Assembly (NCBI GenBank): GCA_963693315.1
Contig: OY856186.1
Location: forward strand, 72,933,909-72,997,908
Direction of reading: 5' to 3'
DNA: 64,000 nt
DNA from: Diogma glabrata
Lineage: Eukaryota > Arthropoda > Insecta > Diptera > Cylindrotomidae
In this document: positions 10,660-21,948 of the stretch, piece after piece
Numbering within the stretch: the first letter of the stretch is position 1
How the letters are laid out: each line of letters starts with the position of its first letter
Notes under the pieces: model-generated
Seen by the model: only the letters and a program-made list of their open reading frames with translations
The model's database searches: none
What the model was told of the DNA's origin: nothing
Translations under genes and position numbers: made by a program

Positions 10660-11690
10660 TTCCGGAAAGTCCCTATAAAATTACCATATGCTTAAAACTA
10701 CAACCCGGTATTTGATTTTGATAAAACTTGATGTAAAATGTTTCAGTAAAATTCACAACAAATCTGCATTAAAAACTATTGGTTTTCCAAAATATTGTAA
10801 TGACTTTTGTAAAATTTGAATCTTATAAAAATATTAGCGGAGATCATCATGAAAAGAATTATTTTTCCTTCATAAGATAATCGGTGGCAAAGTTTGTCAA
10901 TGCAGCAGTGTTCGCTATATTTTGTTTTCACTTTCAAAGGGTCAAATCGAACCATGCTTTCGTTATAAACGAAACTAATACTCTGAATTTTTTTAAATAC
11001 AAAACCTATAAAACCCATAATATAAAACCTTTCCAGAACAAAACCTTTTTGTTCTAAATTAAAAAATCTAATCTCAAAAGTTGTTAAAATATGCTTATGT
11101 CTGAGTTGAATTACTACATAAAAAAAATTTTCATTTCAGTTTTCACAAACAAAAAATCATCAACATGGTGATCCGTGTGGAAAGATAAAACACAGAAATG
11201 GGTTGCATTTTTTTCATGCCAGTTAGGTTGTTAATTAACTTTTCACATACTAAAAAGATGAAATAGGAAACATGAAGAATTACTAAAACGAACTATACCA
11301 AAGTCGACCCAGTAATTAATTTGCTTTTTAAGAACTTGTGTGTTTGTTTAATGAAAATGGGAAGAAAACCATTACAAAGTGAATAGAAGTACAGTTTTGA
11401 ATTTTTTATTACTATTTTACATTAAAATTTATTTTAGAAGGATGAAAGGAACCTGATGATAGATTGAGTTTGTAATTTTAATTTTCATTTTTGAGAAAAA
11501 ATATTTCTTTTATTTTTAAATGGCTTAAACTTTTAAAGTTTTTAGTTCAGTGTATTTCTATTAAAAAATTTTCAAGACATTTTAAAATCAAATTTTACTG
11601 GATTGTTGTTATTTGTAATGTGGATTGCCGCTAGTTAAATGTAACTTTTCTACACACCATTAAAATTTTTCCTTTATCACAATCACTTAA
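10660..11690. other. AT-rich spacer
   Basis: I see no recognisable coding motif, repeat or RNA gene here. The longest open stretch (80 codons, minus, 10776-11018) has low-complexity composition and no motif. Confidence 0.5.
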
Positions 11691-11695
11691 ACTTG

Positions 11696-12381
11696 TATAT
11701 GGGTAGTTCTACACACGAAGGAAGAAAACGTTTTTTGCGTATAAGTTCTGGCAACTAACTAGTTTTAGTTAAAGTTGATGACGTTCTTTCAACTTTTCTG
11801 AATGTGGTCAGTCAAAAACAAAAAAAACAAAAAAAAAATACAAGAGTCACAATAAAAAAAAATCCTTCTTACTCCTAAATTAACTCAAAATTATCTCAAT
11901 ATTATCTCAAAATACGAAATAAACATTTATCTAAGTCTACCCGCTTTTAAATTTTCCAGGGGACTGAGAACAGGGGACTGAGAATTTATCAGTATTTCGC
12001 TTAAAAATGCAAAATTTCTTCTAAAAAAAAATAAACGGATTCTATACCAAGGCAATACATATCCACGACATATAAAACTACAAAATTACCTGTAATTAAA
12101 ATACTTTTTAAGAAAATACTTGCCAGGGGTCTGATAATTTGACTGGGCAAAACACGATCTTGCTAGTAAAGATGACTGTTTTGATTGATAAAACCTCGGA
12201 CTTAGTAAAACACTTGCAATATTATATTTATTGAACTTTAACTAATTCCTGTGACGAGCGATAACTTGATAGAAATATGAATTTCCAATATTTCATTTGG
12301 AAAATTTTTTTTTTTTTCATATCAATATACGAAATAAGCAGAGCCGTACAAAATTCCTATGTTTGTAGAACTACCCATATA
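11696..12381. mobile_element. Non-autonomous DNA transposon (MITE), ~690 bp
   Basis: An 18-bp perfect terminal inverted repeat, 'tatatgggtagttctaca', stands at 11696-11713 and in reverse complement at 12364-12381. Because the outer bases are TATA the exact target duplication is ambiguous; a TA duplication would fit a Tc1/mariner-type MITE. The interior is AT-rich, with a short direct repeat 'ggggactgagaa' near 11959, and has no coding capacity. Confidence 0.7.
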
Positions 12382-14309
12382 AAAAAATCTTTAATGATCT
12401 TATTGAAACCAAAACTAAGCATCAAATCAACGTCTAGATTAATCTTTTAAAACAAACATCTTCTAAATTTTCCTATTTATTTGCCACCAATTATTACATA
12501 TTTTATTTTACCGTTCAATTTTATGTTTTGTCACGTTTATGTGTCTTTTCTTTCTTATTTATCTTAATGCGTTTGTTCGCCGTAGATTGTTTGGATTTTT
12601 AAATCTATTGCGTGCTGCTAAATATTGGTGATACAACCATAATTAAAAAACAATAATTGAACTTGCATCATTAATTTTCTAAGAGGTATATAAACACAAC
12701 TGCTAATTTCACAATTTTCTTTTTTTTTTTTTCAAATATTGATCGGCTACTCTTAGTTAAAGAAAATTAAATATTTTTTTACAAAATATGTTTTTAAATA
12801 TTTGCGAAAATTCTTGTGAAATCTAATTGAAAGCAATTATCTTCTAATTTAAATTGACAACAATGAAAGCATCTAGATGGAAAAAATTTTGAAAAAATTT
12901 TGATGGTAATGAAAGTCAAACTTTGAAATTAAATATTTGAGAATTTTTAGATCAAAAATTTTTGTTTTTATGTTCTTAAATATTTCCATATATTTATCAT
13001 AACTTTTAAAAAAAATCGATTAAATATTTTAAAGAATTTTTCCTAACTTGTTTATTTTTATTTTTCCATTGTAATTCCTATTACACAACACATTTTACTA
13101 AATACAAAGCCCAAGCGGCACGTATATCCGCTAGAAATAGGTAGATTTTGGGACCAGACAGCTTTGTGTACAAATAGAATTGGATGTGTCAGATTAGTTT
13201 AAATAAAAAATTTAAGTAGAATAGTCCAAGAACTTTTTCAAACCAAACTAAATATCAATGCGATAACCAAACTACTTTATCAATACGATATCGGAACAGT
13301 TTTATTTAATTTGGTTAAAACTACTTTTAATAACATATTAAATCCACCAAAGAGCAAATAAACGTTCTCACAACGTCATACCTACAACAGCACCACATAT
13401 AATTTATAATCTAAAATTGTCAAACAACTTTTACACCTCAAATAATTCAAATATCTACAATTTAGGAAGACTTTTGTAAATGTGTAATCAATATGCATAT
13501 ATTTATTTCAACTAACCAACTTCCAAATATTCCAAATCTAAGAAGAAAATATTTCTTAATTTAAAACAATAAAGACTCAGCTTTGTTTTATTTTTTTTTT
13601 TAATTTTTGCGAAAAGAAATAAAAAACTCAAAAAGAAAACAAAACAAAATTTATTTAATATTTCTATGGGATATTTTTATATTTTTATGGAAGTTGTTGT
13701 TGTAATTGAATGGCATGCATTAGGTATAATGCTAATTACATTGAAACCTTTAGGGGTAGAAAACTGAAAATCTGTGGGGTTATAGTTGAAAAGTTTGTCT
13801 AAAAGTTAATATGAGTTTAAACAGCATAAACTCAAAAATGAGGAAGGCACGGCCGTTTGCGTTTGTTTTCGTTCTAACAGCCCTGGTGTCTCAACCTCTA
13901 GACTTGAACTATTTTTTTTTTAAATTTTGGAAAGATTTATCTTCTATTTAACATGTGCATAAATCTTCAAATGTGAGATTGGCCATTTTCAGCAAAATCA
14001 AGGACAACAAAGTTTATTAAATTTTTAAAACAGCTGTTTTTTCAGGAACCTGGAACGCCAAGGTTGTCATTTGGAAAAATATGATAGAAATATGTTCAAA
14101 TATTCAATATTGATAAATTTTATTAAAATATTATGATTCAAATGGAAGTTATAACGGCCTACATTATTCGACTTTTTTTACTCTAGCCACTTAACCTGTA
14201 CCCGAATATAACCACCAGTTCGCGAATTTGTGCAAGACATTTTTTTCCGCAACGTATACAGGTCAAGAAATGGCATCGTGAGAGTGCCAGTAAATTAAAG
14301 CTCATATCG
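12382..14309. other. AT-rich spacer
   Basis: No gene, RNA or structured repeat is recognised. Several homopolymer runs are present. Confidence 0.5.
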
Positions 14310-14545
<236 letters not shown>

Positions 14546-14744
14546 TTATTTTTTTTTTCGTCTCCGTTCATCATTCATAGTCGTTTGGCACCAAAATTTT
14601 TCCGAAATTTCGAGATGACGCCCATTGCAAAAGGTAGATTTTTATATGAAATCTACCTAAAATACTGTCCATGCTGATTCATTGACTGACATTTTTCTAA
14701 GTTGAAATTAAACAGCTAATATTTAGTAGAATACTCAGTATTTT

Positions 14745-15720
14745 GTTCAATCACACCAGAGAGTCAAACAGGAAGATTGAAAATATTGTGTTCTGGTTGA
14801 TCCTTCTGTTTGAGGATAATATTATGTTGGCTAGTTCTGCAACCCTTCTAGTTCAGGTTCAGGATCTAACGGATCAAAGATTTGTATATTTTGCTCTTTG
14901 GCACTCACGTATGTAAAGATGTGGGTCTTTTATAGTGTTTCTAAAGTTTCACTGCAGTTGGCAGTGTAGATACTGCCCAACTAGCAGATTAAACCTACAG
15001 GATTTGTGTGGTCAGACGCAGGTAACTTTCGGAGTTGTGTTGCAGACAATAGACTGTTAACTGTTTCGCAAAGCTCTTTCCAGCCGTCCCTTTGTCATCG
15101 TCTGAGTTATTTGTTGTAATTGGTAAGAGCCAGTTGGTACTCCAGGTGTTTGTCCCTTACTTTGCTCTATTAAAGAGCTTAAGAACTTTATTGCTCACCC
15201 TCCTAGGTTCCACCAAAAGACGTGGTATAATTTTCTGTATTACGCGTGTTAGGTTTTGATGATATGCTTCAGTGATAACATCAGGCAGGTGGTTTATCGC
15301 AAAGCCAAACTCCATTGTGAAGATAATTCTGCCTTAAAGTCCTAAATTATCCCAACCGAAAAATGTACTTTGAATAGATTTTAATCGGTCTTCCTGGGTT
15401 TTATAAGGTGAAGAGGACTCTCCAATTGGTGTTTTATGTTGAAGTATATGTATACATGGTGTTATAAAGAAGCTACATCTGAGACAGTTACTGATGAAAT
15501 TCTCGATAATGTGGTTGTTCAAAATTAAGTCCAGGACCCCGATTCTGATTGCCTTTTTGATGGTGGGTTTGCTGTCTTTGTTAACTGAAAACATGTTGCT
15601 GGTACATAGATCTGGAGCAGTGTCTCACCTTTTGTGCTGATGTTGCTACTATTCCACATGGTGTGATCAAGATTGGCATTGTACACTTGTATGCAATACC
15701 GAATCAGCTTCAGCAAGCTA
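14745..15720 (-). pseudogene. R1-like non-LTR retrotransposon fragment, copy 1
   Basis: On the minus strand the reading, with several stops and shifts, is the C-terminal part of an APE endonuclease ('RIGVLDLIL', then a 'VSDVASLxDHxYIHF'-like stretch where the SDH active-site motif belongs), followed by the usual 'WWNPEL'-type basic linker and the 'ASDHTNPVGLIC'-like segment leading into RT. The lower end (14745-14830) resembles the start of the RT fingers. A second copy of the same linker lies on the plus strand at 63440-64000. It is truncated at both ends and non-functional. The R1 assignment is tentative. Confidence 0.55.
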
Positions 15721-16800
15721 TCAATATCTTCAGGAATTTTTTTTATTGTTATAACTTAATTGGAGTATTGCAATGATTTGCTATTTTAAGTAGAGAGAGT
15801 TGTGGTAAAGCGGTTAGCCTCTACAGAACCTGGATAGGAACTAATACACGCATTATATTGGTTTTTATTGTAAAGATAAAATTTTCTTCGGGAGTGAAGT
15901 TGATCACAACAACTCACACCAGCTTGAACCAGCAAGGTGTGATTTTACGTGCCCGATCTACTGGTAAACATTTACTAAAATTCAGACCATCACCCACAAC
16001 ACACCAAATATATTTATCAAATTTAAAAATTAAAATGTTTCACTCACCCCATCGTTTGCAATTGATCAAACTTCTGATTATGCTTCTTCTTTACCAGCAC
16101 AAAATATTATTCTTTTTGTATATTCTTCTATTTTTAAATCTTTTTGGTCGTGATTGTCGTAAGTTAAAATTTAATTTTAAATAATAACTATAGAACTAGA
16201 AAATAAATTATATATAAGTGAAAGACTCTGACCACTTTATCGGTAGAACCAACACATCAACACAAAGGTCGGAAATCATTTTTCCACTTCGTAATAAGTT
16301 TGAAAGTCAAGTCGCTCAAATCGTTTAAATTTTGTTACGAAGCGTTTGATTTGGAAATACTTTCCATCATCTGCGTTGAAATGAATTAATTTAAAATTAT
16401 TTTGCTATCGATGTAAACTTATGTTATTCGTTCTATTTCAAATTGTAATAATAATGTGAATTTCTTTTGGTATGTCAGATTTGCTCGGAAAAAATCAAGA
16501 TTTTGGTGACCAAACGAACATGAAATCAGCTGTTTTTGTAAATTTTGTTGTATGGGTAAAAAAATGGAATTTGTGACATGTGCTTTGTTAATAGTAAACC
16601 ATTTTTTAATTTAGATTTTAATTTAGACTTTTATTTAATTTAGAATTATTTATTTAATTTAATTTAATTTTATTTAGTTTAATAAACTCATTTAAAATTG
16701 GAAAAATCATATATTAAATAATAAAACGCATGCAATTGACATATGTCAAATTTCACTTGCATTGGTATTAGTAAATCTTGCTAAAATCTCAGATCAGAAA
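15721..16800. other. Spacer without recognised gene
   Basis: An A-box-like 'tggtaaagcggttagc' at about 15798 lacks a matching B-box. A 108-codon open frame (15858-16184, plus) has hydrophobic, low-complexity composition in its second half and no motif I recognise. Confidence 0.45.
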
Positions 16801-16802
16801 AA

Positions 16803-16925
16803 AAGATTTCAGATCAAAAAAAAGTTCAATCTTTTTTTGATCTGACATGCGAAACGAACAAAATTTAGCTGTCAGATCAAAAAAAAATCAATCTGTTTTT
16901 GTTTGATCTGACGTACGAAAAGAAA
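16803..16925. repeat. Two tandem hairpins with 'cagatc...gatctg' stems
   Basis: Hairpin 1 spans 16810-16844 and hairpin 2 spans 16873-16910; each runs from 'cagatcaaaaaaaa' to its A/T-rich complement ending 'gatctg'. Each is followed by a related 'ac(a/g)t(g/a)cgaaa' segment, so the pair is a ~63-bp direct duplication of a hairpin unit. Confidence 0.7.
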
Positions 16926-16997
16926 TTCACATAAGTTTAAGGATTGTTTGTCATTTTCTTTTGTTTTGTCTTCATTGTAATTTACGAATATTACCAT

Positions 16998-17591
16998 GGG
17001 TACGTTCCGAAGCTTTACTATAGTTAACTATATTTAAATAATATCTAGATCCTGTCGTTCAGAAACGAAATAGTAAAGTCAATATTTAACTATTTGACAG
17101 CTGTTTGCGTTCAGAAACACACTAGTCCTAGTTATTTAAAAATTAAATCTGCTCTCGAGTAGAATTAAAAATTAAATACACATCAATACACAAAAATTAA
17201 ATACACAATACACAAAAATTAAATACACAATACACAAGCATTATTTAAAATTTAACGATTTCAAATTGACATTTAATTTATTTTGAAATTGCAGTATATA
17301 TGCTATATATTCAAATTCTGAATAAAATGCAAGTTTTCTATAACAATATGGTTAGTAATTTTTATCTTAGTTTTTAATTTTTTCGATTTTAATTTTATTC
17401 AATTGAAACATTTTATGAAAGAATTATTCTGACATACGATTTTAACAGATTGTATTAGTATCTGTGTATTTAATATTTTACTTAATGATCGTCGTTCAGA
17501 AATTATTTAACTATAGTTATTAAATATTTTAATGTGGTGATTTGATTGGTGCATTAAATATTTAACTATAGTAAAGTTTCGGAACGTACCC
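16998..17591. mobile_element. Non-autonomous DNA transposon (MITE), 594 bp
   Basis: Imperfect terminal inverted repeats of about 38 bp start 'gggtacgttccgaa' at 16998 and end with the complement at 17591, continuing as 'ctttactatagttaa' with few mismatches. 'cat' flanks both ends (16995-16997 and 17592-17594), a possible 3-bp duplication as made by PIF/Harbinger elements. The interior repeats 'gtcgttcagaaa' and 'aatacacaaaaattaaatac' motifs and has no reading frame. Confidence 0.7.
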
Positions 17592-17658
17592 CATATGTAA
17601 AATGATAGATCATAAGATGACATCTAATATCTGACAATTGGTCGTTCAAAAAAAAAAA

Positions 17659-17960
17659 TTAGAACAAATTAACAAAATTTCTATAATAATTATTTATTAA
17701 ATAATAAATATATAAACAAATAGAAAAAAATTTCCTTTCCTTCCTCATTTTGATTTTTTTTTTTGCTGTAAGGTTGCTACCGTCTTCCCCGAAAACAACG
17801 TCTAGGTGTTGAATTCGACTTTCGAGCGAGTGCAATTTTTCGATTTTCTTAAAATGTGATATGATTATTTGAATAGAAGAAGGCTGTCTCAGATACAACG
17901 CTATCTCGAATAGAACCCCACTTTTCGAAGTATGCGATTTTTTAAAAAAATTTAAATTAT
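17659..17960 (-). CDS. Unrecognised coding-like fragment (~100 codons open)
   Basis: The minus strand is open from ~17960 to a stop at 17659. The first ~70 residues are of normal complexity ('FEIALYLRQPSS', 'KKIEKLHSLESRIQHLD', 'VVFGEDGSN'), before a lysine-rich and then hydrophobic, low-complexity C-terminus. The middle would form an amphipathic helix. I recognise no family. Nothing continues upstream of 17960, where the sequence turns AT-rich. It may be a transposase scrap next to the MITE at 16998-17591, a host exon, or chance. Confidence 0.25.
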
Positions 17961-18424
17961 TTTGAAATTAAAACTTTTGTTTTAAATAAAACATTAAATA
18001 ATAAAATAAGCTTATTAATTTATTTCAAAATCAATTATGTATTAAATAAAAAAAATTATAAGTTTCATTCCTTTCCTTTTAAAAAGTGTCGCAGTTTCAT
18101 CTGATTTTCATCTTATGTTACAAGTTCAGGTAATATGCATATAGTTATATGAATATGTATGTGTTGTACACGTACATACGCATACTTATAAAGTAGTTCC
18201 TTAAATTTTATTCTGTAAAGTAGCAGAATTTGTGGCGGTCTTATTATATATACGTTGATCAATCATTGTGCGATTGATGTCCACTTCCACAACAGTAATG
18301 TTGACGGGTTGCCATTTTGGATTTCGTTAATAATAATAATGTTTAGCCGCTACAAGTATGTACATTGAATGGAGAGCAAAAGAATTTAAGCACTTAATTA
18401 AAGTAAAATTATTATTTTGCTAAT
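17961..18424. other. AT-rich spacer
   Basis: No gene or clear repeat is recognised. Confidence 0.45.
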
Positions 18425-18690
18425 TTTCATCTATCACCCATTTATTTTGGTGCAGCAGTTTATTTATGATATTATTAAATAATTGTCGGTTTACATTGGT
18501 GCAACCATATCTTTATGAAACTATCCAACAATCACCTATGATTTTGGTTTTACCACATTTTTATGATATTTTTCAACAATTACCTATTTATTCTGGTGCA
18601 GCGATAATTTTTTTCAACAATCACCTATTTTTTTGGGCCCAAAAATAATTTTTTATGATTTTTTTCAACAATCAACTGTTTGTGTATCAA
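18425..18690. repeat. Diverged ~60-65-bp tandem repeats
   Basis: Four to five imperfect units share 'tttatgatatttttcaacaa' followed by 'tcacctatttattttggtgca'-like sequence. The unit was probably copied by slippage; it lies just left of the Helitron-related sequence. Confidence 0.6.
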
Positions 18691-18772
18691 CAGGAACACA
18701 ACGATAATTTTTGTTTGATATTGGTATTCAGTCACAACATCATCCACAACTTGTGCAACTAATAATAATAAC

Positions 18773-19188
18773 TAGGAGGGCCCGGCGTGCTTCGCTACGC
18801 TTATAAATAAAGTTTTTGCGTAGACATTTTGCTGACGTAGAAGCAATGATTTCAAAAAGTGGTAATGAGAAATGCTACCATATAATTTTTAATTTTTCTT
18901 TTTAAATATATGAATGAAAAATAATCAGAACTCTAGCTGATCAGTTGGGATATAGGAAAAATTAGCGATCAAATAAGTTTTCAAGTAAGCTTCGCTAATT
19001 TTTCATATATCCGAACTGATCAGCTAGAGTTCTGATTATTTTTCATTCATATATTTAAAAAGAAAAATTAAAAATTATATGGTAGCATTTCTCATTACCA
19101 CTTTTTGAAATCATTGCTTCTACGTCAGCAAAATGTCTACGCAAAAACTTTATTTATAAGCGTAGCGAAGCACGCCGGGCCCTCCTAG
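18773..19188. mobile_element. Palindrome of two Helitron 3' ends, head to head
   Basis: Two ~195-bp arms (about 18773-18968 and 18992-19188) are reverse complements with few mismatches and are separated by about 23 unpaired bases. Read outward, each arm ends 'gcgtagcgaagcacgc', a short stem with a GAA loop, then 'cgggccctcctag', followed by T. A 3' subterminal hairpin about 10 bases before CTRR with insertion between A and T is the signature of Helitrons. The structure abuts the truncated Helitron helicase at 19189. It could be a composite of two 3' ends or a separate inverted-repeat element with CTAG termini. Confidence 0.7.
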
Positions 19189-21259
19189 TTTTCAATTAAA
19201 ATAGAACGTGAGCCATGCGGTATAACTGGAAGAATTTGGCGAAAGTCACCGCTCAGTAAAAGAGTTTTACCTGCAAACAGTTTATTTTTATTTTCTTCGT
19301 TTGGAGTCAAATCTCTTAACAAACGATCAATTAATTTTAAAGCATGAATAGAACACATTGAAATTTCATCTATAATAATGATTGATGCATTATTAATATA
19401 TGTGCCATGTACACTGTTTGGAGTTATATTTGGCATTGAATTCTCTAATAATGGAATTGGTAATTTGAAAACATTATGCAAAGTTCGCCCCCAATCAAAA
19501 GAGTTGATGCAATACCACTGAAGGCAGTTACAATACACGAAAGATTTAATGAATTAAGTTTATGAATGATTGCCGTTTGAACAAAAGTTTTGCCACAACC
19601 TGCATGAGCTGTCAAGAAAAAAACATTACTTCCAGTATCATGGAATTGAGCTTCACGCAAAACAATATCAATCACACTACGTTGCTCATTATTTGCATTT
19701 TCATACATTCTATCGAAAACTATAGCTTCTTCTTCAATATCAAAATGACCTACATCGCCAATCTGTAAGTTATATTGTGGAATCGGAAGACCAAGATCAC
19801 CACATGAAGTATTATGTGTAAGAAGAATTTCATTAATTTCAATCAAGGCTCGATTAATTGACACATCTTCATCGTAATTTCGTAAAAAGTCTTCAATCAT
19901 ACTATTTCTAAATTCAATCCATAAAGCTAAAGCATTCGGAGGAACATTCAAACCACAGATAAATGCAAATAATTGACGAAACTGTTTTGGTGATTGAATT
20001 TCTGAAGCTTCAAGTAAACATTCACGCCATTCATTATCATTTGTTGCAATACCTCGAGCTTCACATGCTGCAACAAAAGTAGGGTACTCAACACCTTCAT
20101 ACATACGTAGATCAGAAAAAGATTTTGGACCACGAACATGCAACAGAAGTAAACGCATATGAAACAATTCTATATCTTTTGGAGAAACCATATATAATCG
20201 AGCAACAACTTTATCAGCCCCACGTTGTCTTCTTTTCCACGATTTACTTTGATCATGCCAAACATAATGTAATGGTAATTCTGTATACAAAAACTCATTA
20301 GCTAAATTATCAATGGAATTCAAATGGAAAAATGCTAACAATTTTGTTCTTGATACATTTGCGACTGCACCAGCCACATTACCATTCCTGATATAAACAT
20401 TTTGTCTATTAGGCAAATGACAATCAAGTCGAATAATTGTATGAGATTGAAAATGCATTGGAAATTCAAATATGCGCCAAGCAGCTTCAGTCGAACCAAC
20501 ATACCGTCCATTCAAAAAATCTTGAATTTCATTTCCCACAATCGCATCATCATTATTCACTGCATTCTCTCCATTCACTCTCAATTCAACATTGGCAGAA
20601 TCATACCCTTTATATACATACTTGTAAACATATTTCACACTTTTAACAGTCGTACATATTTCAACGTTAATATGACAATTGAATTTTGCAAGAAGATAAG
20701 GATTATATGGAACAACATATCTATTATCAAGAGATGCACCACGTACATCAACACTCATACCATTATCACGTCGACGATACAAAGGATAACCATTCACAGA
20801 TTCTTTAGTATTTTCAGAAAAAGGTTTTGGAAAATTCTTACTACATTTACCATCTCTCATACAAACAGAATTGGGATTTAGAGCACCACATGGTCCATGC
20901 ATCATATGACGTTTCACATATTCATGTAATTTAGGAAAAAGAATGGGATCAGGGATTTCAGTACATAAAAATTTATTAATCATTTCATTTCCATCAATTC
21001 TATCTTCATCTGATAAATTTAACAAAATATGGGCATGCGGAAGACCACGTTTTTGAAATTCAATGGTATATATAAGTGCTTTGACAGAACCGAAAATCTT
21101 CACAACAACATCAGCTTCAGCATTCATTCCATCATTATTACCATTCATTTCATCATTCATAAAATCAACATTATTACGCATATTACGCATATAATCTCTT
21201 TTATTCCGACGACTCGATGTACCACTCACATCCAAACGTTTACGACGTAGTCTTGGCAT
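19189..21259 (-). pseudogene. Helitron Rep-helicase protein, truncated and frameshifted
   Basis: The protein reads from Met at 21257-21259 (a basic 'MPRLRRKRL' start). The HUH Rep domain follows: 'EFQKRGLPHAHILL' with the His-Ala-His metal site, then 'KYVYKYVYKG' with the tyrosines of the Rep motif. Pif1-type helicase motifs follow: 'AHAGCGKTF' (Walker A), 'IIIDEISM' (Walker B) and 'GDFRQILPV'. A 5-C run at 19488-19492 carries an indel that shifts the frame. The helicase stops at 19189 against the palindrome, so its C-terminal half is gone. About 300 residues of the usual Helitron N-terminal region are missing between the basic start and the HUH motif, an internal deletion. Full-length proteins would drive rolling-circle transposition. 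Confidence 0.85.
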
Positions 21260-21936
21260 CGAAATAAATAAATATATCAATATATCAAAAATATGAAATA
21301 ACTCAAATATCAAAATATCTCAAAAATCTTTATATCAATAAAAAACAAAATAATCGAAAAATATCGAAAACCGTCCTTCTTGAAAGATAAAAGACGACTA
21401 AAATATAAAATAAATACGACGACTGAAATGAATATAAAATAAATATAAAAATTTTCGTTTTTGTTATTCGTTGTTCGGTTCGATAGCTAATATATAAAAA
21501 GAAAAATTTTAAAGCATTGTTTTAAAGCAAAAAGAAAATTGTTTTTGCATGTATGTAAACTTATAATGCATATGTATAGAAAAAGTTTTCCGTATATAAT
21601 AACTTTTTTATTTATGATCCGAAAAATCCCAAAAATCTTTAAAATCTAAGTTACACTAATATCAGTTAGCAGTGAAAATTTCAAATGAATCAAAATTCGA
21701 ATAAAAAAGCCTAATGCTCCACAAAGTTTTAATCTAGCGTATTAATATATAAGAAGATAATTTAGTCATTAATATTAATGGTTAAATTTATTTATTATGG
21801 CTGGTTGAATCCGGTACAAATTATGGGGTGACTTAATTTCCTTTTATTAACAATTGATAGTAAAAGTTGATGTAGGGGTGGTAATGGTCTTTGTTCTTCA
21901 ATCATTTTTGGTTCGTCGGAGTCTACTTTACTTCTT
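21260..21936. other. AT-rich sequence upstream of the Helitron frame
   Basis: This may hold the Helitron 5' region, but I cannot place a 5' TC end with confidence. No other gene is seen. Confidence 0.4.
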
Positions 21937-21948
21937 AGTTGTGTTTCC

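Noticed and set aside
15790..15840. A-box-like 'tggtaaagcggttagc' suggesting a tRNA
   Set aside because: No B-box at the right spacing and no acceptor stem.
18773..19188. CRISPR-like or rho-independent terminator structure
   Set aside because: A single long palindrome in an animal genome with Helitron end motifs explains it better.
20402..20881. 159-codon open frame on the plus strand
   Set aside because: It is the antisense shadow of the Helitron Rep frame.
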